A DNA stretch of 64,000 nucleotides from Blattamonas nauphoetae (lineage: Eukaryota; Preaxostyla; Oxymonadida): contig JARBJD010000281.1 of the NCBI GenBank assembly GCA_033064195.1, positions 1 to 64,000 of the forward strand, given 5' to 3'. A model generated the notes under the pieces. It worked only from the letters and a program-made list of their open reading frames with translations. It was not told the DNA's origin and searched no databases. Below are positions 45,307 to 54,629 of the stretch, one piece after another. Position numbers and translations under genes: made by a program. How positions within the stretch are numbered: the stretch's first letter is position 1; each line of letters opens with the position of its first letter.

Positions 45307-46506
45307 CTAGTTGCCCCCGAACCTGCCGTTCCTGTTGTTCGGGTTCCGACCGTTGTATTTTCCGGGGGGACGGCGGAACCCCCCTCTGGTTGAGAAACTG
45401 GACCCAGTGTTCAAATGCGCGACAACTGTTGGGGCGACCATCTGTGTCGCATGATCCAGGTTCGTGGCGGCGAGTTGGAATGGTTGTGGAGGTGCTACGA
45501 GGAGATTTTCTGCCACCTCCGCCGGTCGCGGAATATCCATTGCTGTAGCCATTGCTCTGAGGTCTGATTGGAATACATAGCGAGCGTGGTGGGAGCGGGA
45601 TGCTGCGTCTGCTGTGTTTAGCATCACGTCAAGGATCTTGGGAAGGATCGCTGAGTTTCCGAGTCTGGACACTGCTTGGTAAACATCGCCCAAGAGAGCG
45701 ACGGAAACAAGAGCTGACTGCGTTGCCATCTTCAATAAATGATCTTGTAGGCCATGTGGGTCTGTAACAGGTGAGATTGTAGCTGCAAATTGGGCTTGTA
45801 CGCCGAGGATCGTCTGCCATCGTTGCGAATCCCTGAACAGCTCGTCACGCAGCTGCGGGGCTAAAATAACATTTGTCCAGTCTCCGGTGAATTTTGGGTG
45901 CCTTCTCTTTAACTTCTGTTTGAATAAACGAGCTGGGTCTGGGGACGGGTGATAGTCTGAAGACGTGGTGTCGAAATCGTAATACGATGAGGAGTCCGAT
46001 GGTATTGTGATTGTCGGTATTGGCTTGCTGCTTGCTTTCTCAGCCTTCTTTCTTCGTTTCGCTTCCGCGTTGAGCTGGGCGATGGCGAAATCTCGCGCTT
46101 TCGCCCTTCTTGTTTTCTTGCGTCTACTGCGCTCGCCCGAAGAATTGCCGCGAGAAGGTGATCGAATATGATGCGGGGATGTCAGGTCTTCGACAGATGA
46201 CTCTGAAGATGAATCTGAAGACGAATCTGTGTCTGATTCTGATCGCGCTTCCGGGCGTTGCCGCTTCACCTTCTTGATTGGGCTCAAAGGCTGCTGGAGG
46301 GGGGCAGCTGTCTGAGCCTGCTGAAGCGTCGGTGAGATGACCAAAGCCGGTTGAGGTGGTTGAATGTCCTCTTTCCTGTCAGCGGAAACGATCGATGGAT
46401 GCGCTTCCACTAATCCCGAATATATGAGATCGATCACGTCCCGAGGAATAGAAGGCAACGGGGCGGACGAAGAAGGTATTGAATTCTCAGAAGTGTTATC
46501 TGACAT
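45307..46506 (-). CDS. gag-like frame of DIRS-type element
   Basis: 399 codons, the first frame from the 5' side of the element. The N-terminal half is Ser/Lys/Arg-rich (SESDTDSSSDSSSESSVEDL, then RSRRKKTRRAKARDFA). The C-terminal half is helical and ends in a Gly/Arg/Asn-rich tail (GFRRPPGKYNGRNPNNRNGR). Position and composition fit the gag-like protein of DIRS-type elements. No zinc knuckle is seen. Confidence 0.65.
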   Translation of the reverse strand: MSDNTSENSIPSSSAPLPSIPRDVIDLIYSGLVEAHPSIVSADRKEDIQPPQPALVISPTLQQAQTAAPLQQPLSPIKKVKRQRPEARSESDTDSSSDSSSESSVEDLTSPHHIRSPSRGNSSGERSRRKKTRRAKARDFAIAQLNAEAKRRKKAEKASSKPIPTITIPSDSSSYYDFDTTSSDYHPSPDPARLFKQKLKRRHPKFTGDWTNVILAPQLRDELFRDSQRWQTILGVQAQFAATISPVTDPHGLQDHLLKMATQSALVSVALLGDVYQAVSRLGNSAILPKILDVMLNTADAASRSHHARYVFQSDLRAMATAMDIPRPAEVAENLLVAPPQPFQLAATNLDHATQMVAPTVVAHLNTGSSFSTRGGFRRPPGKYNGRNPNNRNGRFGGN

Positions 46507-46512
46507 AAGATC

Positions 46513-46593
46513 AATTTAGACCGAAGCCCATTACAGACCACATCTCGCTGGAAGGAACCGAGGTTTGGGATGCACCTACCGGAGGGGCGGTGC
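46513..46593 (-). repeat. right terminal repeat of DIRS-type element
   Basis: The inverted match of the left terminal repeat covers about 50 bases. The outermost 30 bases (ending GGAGGGGCGGTGC) are complementary to the second half of the internal complementary region at 42176-42225. Confidence 0.85.
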
Positions 46594-48538
46594 TCCTCAC
46601 CCTCCACTCCACTTGTCGCAATGAACGAGGAAGGATTCATGTCCGTGAAGATTGTTGTGGTTCGTGACCAGCAGAATCGAACGAAGGAGTTGTTCTGCAT
46701 GTCAGCAGGAACAACTCGCTTCTCCCACTCTCGTTTCTCTTCCATTGATGGTTCGACTGCGTTGATTGTTGTGTCAGGAAGTGGATCAATGTTCCTATCT
46801 GACACTGTCTTCTTGAACATCTCTCGCTCTCACACAGAATCTGTCAGTGGATCAGTGCAAAGTGGGAGTTGTGTGGAGGCAAACACGAGTGGCTTGATCT
46901 CGATCACATTCTGCAAAGTTGGAGGATGCTCATCGAATGGTCGAGCAGGAGCGATTGACATTGTGTGGAACGACACAACGAGCCGAGTTGAAATTGAAGG
47001 ATGCCAATTTGATGAAAACTCGGCGCGATCAGAACTAAACAAGGAAGCGAAGGGAGACGATGTTGTTCTGAAAGGATTCTCAAACGGGCGACTCACCATC
47101 AATTTCACAGCGATTGAGTCCTTCTCCACACTCCCATTCCTAATCAATGATTCCCATCCACACGTTCCACCACCTCACACTCTCCACTTTTCACAGAAAG
47201 GGTTCGACATGCCCCTCGCTTGGTCCTCTCCAAACAGGCTCTGCGAAACTCGCCTGTCTGAACTCACACTCCAATTCCTCCTCGGCTCTCGTCTCCACAA
47301 CAATGTCCACACTGCCATTTTCACCGAGGTCAAGCACAACGAAACGATGATTCCATTCTCTCTCAAAAACGCGTCCGTCAATGTTTATCTGAGAACTGGA
47401 TCGCAAGTCATCGTTACGCAACCCAACAACGAGATATTCGGGACTCTTCTCAACTCATCACTTGAACTTAGATCTCTCAACCTTTCATTTTCAGAGCTCA
47501 AAAACACATCTTTCTCCATCGATCAAGATTCGTCGATTTCACTGAGGGAAGTTGACATCACTTTCATCAAGAAAACACTCACCCATCCTTTCATCAATTC
47601 GACAGGGCGATCCACACTCTTCTGGGTTGTCGACATCGACACCGGTCTCACTCTGAAAAATACCTCTTTTGTGCGACATGTTCGACAGGCGAATGAAGGA
47701 TCATTCATTTGGGACGGCACCCCATTGACATCTGTTTCACTCACGACTCAGCCATTTCTTCATCTCGAAGGAATGAACATTCTTCACATCGAACAAGATT
47801 CTTTTTCAAAAATCACGAACATCAACTCGTCGTGCGATGGAAGTTTTCTGTTCGCAAAACAGTCAAATGTTACCATATCAACTCTGACAGTCTCGTCGTG
47901 CTCGGCACAACGCGGCGGTTTCGCATTCTGCCGTTTGTGCAACGTGACAATCGTGAAGTCTGATTTCACTTCATGTTCAGCACAGCACGGCGGAGTGATC
48001 TTTGTGGAACTCGACAGTGTCTGTCGACTCTCGTCAGATTACACATTAAGCACTTACTCACTCTTCACAAACTGTAAAGCAAACACGAAGGATGAGAATG
48101 GAGTGGCAGTCGGGAGAGGAGGAGCGATTTTTGTGAAAGGAACAACAACTGCGGAGACTCCAGTCAATCTGACACGTATTTTATTTGAAAAGAACTCGGC
48201 AGTGTTCGGAAATGATGTTTTTGTTGAGAACTCTGTTCTGGGAAACCAAGGACCTGATCGTCTGAAGGGATGCAAAGGGGAATCCCGGAGTGATTGGCCT
48301 CACCTCGAAATCGAAGGCATCACAAAAGAAGAAAACGAAGTTGAATGACCACAACTGCCGATTTTCAGTCTCAGAATGCAGAACTCTTCCATTTGCATTC
48401 CGATATCTAGACACTCTCTATCCAAACGACACTGTGTATCTCCATTCTGCTTTTCTGAATGGCAATTTCACCTTTGATTCAATGTCTTTCGAAGACGAAA
48501 ACCTGTTGCTCAGAGGGCAAATCAAAGCTGAGCTGAAC
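46594..48538 (+). pseudogene. receptor C segment 2: beta-helix blocks
   Basis: The frame resumes in phase right after the DIRS-type element (SSPSTPLVAMNEEGF). About 580 codons of beta-helix follow (GGCSSNGRAGAIDIVW, SCSAQRGGFAFC, SCSAQHGGVIFV, GRGGAIFVKG). Near 48345 the coding character moves to the next frame: the old frame ends ENEVE, and the new one reads NDHNCRFSVSECRTLPFAFR, a helix-entry motif. The segment ends at GQIKAELN, where the next insertion lies. Confidence 0.75.
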
Positions 48539-49641
48539 AGTGCGAATCCACGATGACTACGCACTTTTGAGTTTCGTGATAATATGAAAACCATAAAAGT
48601 TATTTGTCTTTGTGATCAATTATCATGTCATCTTTTTCCTGTTTTCGAATCCAGGAGCGTGAAACATGTCATTTTTTCTTTGAGCTGACAATACGTTCTT
48701 GATAGTGAGATGATGGTTATGTGAGAGGGAGATATCTGAGAGAGTTCCTGTTTTGATTCGCGAATATGAACTAGAAAGATCAATAACCGTTTGATCGAGA
48801 TATCCGCTCCTTTTGTCTCCTGGCAAAACAGCACTTTTCATGTGTCTCACACGCTTGTCTAAATGATCTTCATCGAATAAAGTGCTGTTTTCTGACAGAA
48901 AGACTTGCAGAGTCGTCTCAAATAATAACCAATTTCAACTACAGTTGTCCGCTGATGAAAATAGAGTGATAGAATGGTAAGATGTGACTATAGAATCTAT
49001 AAACGATGAATTGAGTGGATGTAACTTGAAAAAGAACGGCAGACTCACGAAGTTTCGTCCAGTTGAGAAAAGAAGGGATATGTGGTGATTCGTCTGTATC
49101 TCTTCAGATTGACTCCATCCATTCTCAGACAAAATACTCCAAATGATAAGTTTCGTTGAAAGCACATTAACGCGTTCCATTATGTACTTCGAATGGAATT
49201 TGGCGAAGAAATGGCATGATTTTGAATAGGCAGTTTGGATGTGCGAATTTTGCAGAAGAATGTGTGAGATGAATTGAAAACATAGAAAAGATGCTGGATT
49301 GTGTTGTCATAGTATCAATTGTTGGGCATAAGGAGGTAATTTAGACATCGACTTTCATCCAACACGTTTCACAACGAGAAAGGCTGTTTTGATGAGATCT
49401 TTTGATCTGAAGGGGACATATTAGAACTTTCTGAATGAGAATCGAGTTGACATGTGGAGAACTGTTTCTCAAAAGTGTTTTCTGTCATGATGAAATTTCA
49501 GAAATGGGCGAGAGAATGTTCAGGAACAAGGAACGAAATGGCAAAATAAAGGTGTGAGACGTGATCTCCTCATCATTATCTTTGTCTTGACTCAGTCTGG
49601 GGTTAATTTGACGATAGTGCGAAGTCATCGTGGATTCGCAC
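48539..49641. mobile_element. 1.1 kb TIR element in receptor C (E2)
   Basis: Ends of about 24 bp are inverted copies (GTGCGAATCCACGATGACT then CGCAC). They are flanked by AAC (48536-48538 and 49642-49644), with a fourth base differing. No coding sequence is recognised, so it is non-autonomous. The receptor frame reads in phase from the left AAC codon to the right AAC codon (KAELN then STVPPASSM). The superfamily is not determined. Confidence 0.75.
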
Positions 49642-51244
49642 AACTCAACAGTTCCACCAGCGTCGAGCATGTTCACAGTTGGGAAGGACACTCGTCTCGC
49701 AATCAACTCCTTCGATTTCATCCATAAATCCAACCATACACTCGTGTCTGTGAATAACCGTGAGAGCTGGTTGGAGATGGTTGGTTGTGAAGTGATCTTC
49801 CAACCAGGGACTTACTCTCGGTCTCTCATCTCGTCGGTTGGAAGTGGACTCTGTCTTGAATCTTTTGACTTCAACATTGGATTCCAGTCAACACGAATTT
49901 CTTTCACTGTCCCGCTGATATCATTTCGCCCAACACCCTCACAAGAAGGAGGACTCGGATCAGCCCCTTTCAAAATGACACGCAGCCAATTCGATAATCT
50001 AAATCTCTTCGAAGCATCGATCATCATCGTCGAGACTTCGGGCAACATCACATTCCAGAATTCAAATTTCACACGACTTCAGACCGATTTGGATGAGGGG
50101 AAATGTCTCTCTTTGAAAGGCAACAATTTCAAACAACAAATCCTTCCTGAGAATTGGGTGAGAAGCTATTCGAAGGACGAACTCGCCGCACATCTCGGCG
50201 AAGACACGTCTCTCGCTGATGAGCACAAGTGGAGAAGAGGATCGCTTGTGTACTGGCTATTCTCGCCTTCTGATGGAATTATTGTGAATGTCAGTGATTC
50301 AACTGCAGTCGATCATCCGAATTGTGGATCAACCGAGTTTGTGTGCACAACACTCGACTCAGCATTAGAATCAGCCTCTCTCAACACTCTCGACGTGATC
50401 ATTCTCTTGTCGCCTTCCTCGCTGGAAAGAACGATGACAGTGGCTGGAACTCGAACAGTTCGATCATCAGACACAACTCAACGAGAGGTCACTGTCACTC
50501 TCGATTCTTCTGTCGCAGTTGATGGAGGGGCTCTCTCCTTCCTCGCCATTCAGTTCACGTGGCTGGGTCGCTCTTCGTCGTTGAATCGGGTTCTCTCTCG
50601 CTTGACTCATGCTCGCTGTCGTCGTTCACACTCGACTCGTCTCCGCTGATCTCTCACGTGGCTGGGTCGCTCTCGCTGATGTCATGTGAGTTGAGTTCGA
50701 TTGATCGCTTGTCTGGAAAAGGATCGATTATGTCGACGGATCTGAAAAGTGGGATGGAATTGACAATTGATGGAGTAAACTTATCGTCGCTGACTTGTTC
50801 GTCAGAATCGCCTGCTGTTCTGCTGAATTTATCGTCGCCCACACCTTCCTCCCAGTTCCCTCCCTTCTCTCTGACCAATCTGAGATTCGATGGAACAGAA
50901 GGGCAAGAGGCGACCGCTCGTTTTGTTGAGATTGTTGGTAGGAACATATCGAGCTTCATTTCTGAGGGAGACACACGATTCGAAGGATCTTATTCGAACG
51001 AGTCGAATGAGAACCATCTCTGGAGCACAGACGAAGACTTACACTTGTCAACCTCGCTGCTGTTCTATCTTCTGAAGCAAGAAGGTCCAGTGAGAGTTGA
51101 GCGAGGAGGGTACGACATGGACAGATGTGGATACAGAAATGTGTGGTGCGGCTCAGTTGAGCGAGCGATTTCAAGAACGACTGACCGTGTACTGTCCGAA
51201 ATTGTGATTTTAGGAGATTCTGATTTGTCATTGGCAGTTTCACT
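49642..51244 (+). pseudogene. receptor C segment 3: beta-helix blocks
   Basis: Begins NSTVPPASSMFTVGKDTRLA and runs as beta-helix with two more helix-entry motifs: HPNCGSTEFVCTTLDSALES (about 50310-50375) and DRCGYRNVWCGSVERAIS (about 51121-51175). A frame change occurs near 50555, where the sequence CACGTGGCTGGGTCGCTCT occurs twice within 100 bases (50557 and 50658), so slippage or unequal pairing between the repeats is a plausible cause. It ends LSLAVS at the hAT-type insertion. Confidence 0.75.
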
Positions 51245-51820
51245 GGCATGGGTCCATTGTGTCTGGTGGTTTTGAAAAGAGTCTGGCTCAACGGGTTCAA
51301 TGTGTCTGGCGGTAGATTTCTGAAGAAATCTGGAAGGTATCACAATATAGTTTTCATATATGGTAGTGATGGGATTCATAGAGAGGGTGTCGAAGGGACA
51401 GAACCACATAAAAGTCATGGAATGATGAAATTCGTCCTGTCAATGGTGATCTGAAAAAACCCCAGGTTTTGACTTTATGGATGGTGATTTTGAAAAATCA
51501 TATGTTTATCACATAATAATGTTCAAAACAGACAATAATCGAAATATAGTGAACCTACAAGTCCAATGAAGTGATAGTTATTAAGGATTTCGAATCGGAG
51601 CCTCACATTCTTGAAGGGCAGATCCTCCCTTGACTGCTCCGCCTGTAGCAACAGTTGGGAAAATAGATGCCAAGAATGTTATCAATCGATTGTGTATGTT
51701 CCAACCCTCAGATGCTCGACTTTTGGAGGTATCTCACCACCAGACACACTGGACCACCGCCAGACATATCGGACCACCACCAGATACAATGGACTTCGCC
51801 AGACACACTGGACCCATGCC
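51245..51820. mobile_element. 576-bp hAT-type MITE in receptor C (E3)
   Basis: Both ends read GGCATGGGTCCA(T/G)TGTGTCT inward and are flanked by a perfect 8-bp duplication, GTTTCACT (51237-51244 and 51821-51828), the hallmark of hAT elements. The right subterminal region repeats CCAGACA/TGGACC units five times. No transposase is present. Confidence 0.9.
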
Positions 51821-53290
51821 GTTTCACTATCAAACAATGTTTCAATCACAAAGGGAGGAGAATCGGCAACTCTCCATGTTGCATCAGCTGGGTCACTGAC
51901 AACCACCGCTTTTCGATCCCTCCTCATCAACGATTTGACAATCTCTCTCCCTCCCATCCAAACAGTCGACGCTGTTGTTGTTGTCGCTCCTTCTGGTTCA
52001 GCGACTCTCAACACAATTGCGGTGACGTCATTGGGATTGAGTGGTGCGACACTTGTGAGGGTGACAGGAGGAGATGCACAAATTCTGAATTTTGTTTTCG
52101 AAACGGAAATGGAAGAGAACACGAATTTGATTGAGATTGTAGGAGGGAAAGTGAGTGTGGACACACTTCGAGTGGAGAATGGGATTTCGTTGAACTCGTC
52201 GATTGTGTGGATGTCGATGGGAAATGTGAGTGTGTCTGGAGTTTCAATTGTTGATGTTCACTCGATTTCGGGTCATCTTGTTGTGGCTTCGGGAACATCA
52301 GCTCGACTCAATGACATCATCCTTTCACACATCTCCTTCTCTTCCACTCCCTTCCTCTTCTCTTCCATCGAATCGTGCTCACTTTTCAACGTTTCGACAA
52401 CCGATTTCTCATCTGGCGTGCTGATCGAAGGGACAGATGTGGAATCACTCGAATTAGACCTTTGTCACTTCTCGGGATCGACGAAATCCAAACCTGAACA
52501 AAACGAGGAAGCGTCTGACTTCTGTTCGTGGATGGACTCTTTCATCACTCTCAACAATTGTTCATCGGCATTCCACTCGGTCGAAATGAAGCATCTTCAA
52601 CAAGGAGCTGTGTCGTTGGTTGGAGGTGACCTGACACTGACTGGCTGTATCTTCCATGACAACACTCCATCGAACATTGACTTCCCTTCACTTCGTCGGA
52701 ATCTGTTCTGTTCAGATGGAAAAGTGTCGATTGAAGCAGTTGGAGGAGGAGATGGTCTTGTGTCGCCTCATCATTGGATCTCGACGCACAATTGCTCAGT
52801 CGAGAAGGAAGACTCGATCCTTCCAACTCCCTTCTTCATCCCAACTCTCTCGTCGGCACAGTCAACTTCCAAGTTCGACAGGAAAGCTAAGACGTATGAG
52901 ATTGTGTTGAAAGGGGAGACATTCATTCCCTGTGGATTGTCACTCGAAGTGTTTGAACGGAAAACGCTCTCCGAATCCGAATTCTCGGAAAGCGGACACA
53001 TTTTTGTGAAATTGGATCCGTCTGAAGTGAAATCGTGGAAAGAAGACACAATCGAACTGTCTCTTCGTCAATCATCGCTCGCTTTGCTCAACACGACACA
53101 CGATCTTCACTGTCGTGTTCTGTTCGGAGAGAGTGGAAAGACAGACTCGTTCTCGCTGACAGGAGTGAAGGGGAACATGTCACAGGCTGGTCGAGTTGTG
53201 TCGATTGTTGTTCCGATTGTGTGCTCCGTCGTTCTCCTCCTCATCCTTCTCGTCGTCGTGCTTGTTCTGGGTTGTCGACGTCACCTCCAA
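51821..53290 (+). pseudogene. receptor C segment 4: C-terminal helix and membrane span
   Basis: The frame resumes in phase at VSLSNNVSITKGGESATL and continues through beta-helix rungs to LRRNLFCSDGKVSIEAVGGG and FIPCGLSLEVFE. Both of these are also found in receptors A and B just before the membrane. A single membrane span (SIVVPIVCSVVLLLILLVVV region, about 53200-53265) is followed by GCRRHLQ, a stop-transfer signal. The segment ends inside that basic stretch, where the 8.9 kb insertion starts. Confidence 0.8.
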
Positions 53291-53573
53291 GACAAACGAG
53301 TGCTCCTCAACACAGCGAGTACCTCGAAGTGGGCTGGCCGATAAAAAGATTCAAAGAAACAAAATAAAAGGTTTTATCTGTTTCCGAATTACCCAACGGG
53401 GAACTAGAAGTTCACAGGTTGGTTTTGCCCTCCGAAGAGGGCTGTTGAGGAAAACAAAAAAGGTTATGTGGGCAAGAAATCCCTAACAGGGAACAAAAAC
53501 TTGCCAAATGGTCTAATGAGACGAGGTGAAGTGAAAAAGCCAGAACTTGCCAGGTTGTGTGGCAGAGTTGCAG

Positions 53574-54629
53574 GTTGAGGAGCACTCGTTTGTCTTGGAG
53601 GAGTTCCCCTTGGTCATAGTCCTCCGATTAGGCCGGACTTGTTCATCAGGTAGGACAACAATACTTTCTAGTTGCATGATAATTTCTTCATTTCGATATG
53701 CGAGTGTTGAGTAAAAATTGGTATTTCTGAGAAGAAAGACACGATCAATGGGTGCTTTTTCAAATCCGAACCTGAATGGACATGCATCACAGTTCTCGGA
53801 GGTCTAAACTCACATCAGCATTGATGTTAGTGATGTGTCTCCACGCTATATTCATAATGTGCACCTTGACAGACCAATTTTGAGGTTGAAAATGTTCTTG
53901 TTTTCATTCTACGAAGGTCTTCTCCGACCCGCAAGAATCACGCATCCGACGACCTTTCTGCAGGATAAAGGTCTTTGGATGTTTGTATCTCTCATTCCTC
54001 TCAATAAGATGGAATCTGTTCACTTCCGGAATGGCATGCTCAACAAGATCTCCAATGGCATTCATCCCAACTACTTGGATCTTGGAATGATGGTGTGTTC
54101 CTCAAACTGCCTTATGATTGCAATTTTAAGGTTTCCTCACTTTTTTCACAGTAGATCCGAGATGAGGCAAACAGAATCTCATTCACATTCTCCATTCCAA
54201 GCAAAAATGATACAAGTCGTCTGAATCCGCTTCAATTGGTTGCGAGAGGCTGAAAACAATCAATTGGCACCCACAAAACTCTCCGTCGTCAACTTCTTCT
54301 TCGATGGATCCATTCTCATCCTCGATGGGGGGATGAACTGAACATACATCTAAATAGTTCCAAATGTTATTTAATCACTTCACCTCTTTGCTCGATTGGC
54401 TATTGTGTGAGAATAGCAAAAATGGATGAGGGAAGTGAACAAATACAATGAATGGTCTGATCGTTCTCAAACTCTTTGTTGAAGCCGTAAAGCGATTATC
54501 AATCAACTTTACAGTCAAATAAGGAGGTATCCTTGACATACCTACCCTTTGTCCGACTTGATGAACAAGTCCGGCTTGGTCGGGGAACTATCACTCCAAG
54601 CCCAAACGAGGGCTCCTCAACACAGCGAG
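53574..54629 (+). repeat. internal complementary region of E4, split in two
   Basis: 53574-53616 complements the left end of E4 and the first bases of the right end. 54591-54629 complements the rest of the right end. The two pieces are separated only by the 974-bp nested element and its TCA duplication. Confidence 0.75.
53617..54590. mobile_element. 974-bp TIR element nested in E4 (E5)
   Basis: The ends are TAGTCCTCCGATTAGGCCGG and the inverted TAGTTCCCCGACCAAGCCGG. Both continue ACTTGTTCATCA(G/A)GT(A/C)GGAC. It is flanked by TCA (53614-53616 and 54591-54593). The 3-bp duplication limits it to superfamilies such as PIF/Harbinger or CACTA, but the termini match neither closely. The 130-codon plus-strand frame inside (53835-54224) has no recognisable motif. 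Confidence 0.8.

Larger units (their letters stand above)
41842..46593 (-). mobile_element. DIRS-type tyrosine-recombinase retroelement (E1)
   Basis: A 4.75 kb element that looks whole, inserted in receptor gene C and oriented on the minus strand. It has inverted terminal repeats, an internal complementary region made of the complements of both outer ends, a gag-like frame, a reverse transcriptase/RNase H frame and an overlapping tyrosine recombinase frame. This is the standard DIRS layout. The terminal repeats and internal complementary region agree almost perfectly, so the insertion is young. No ordinary target duplication is present, as expected for recombinase-mediated integration. Confidence 0.9.
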
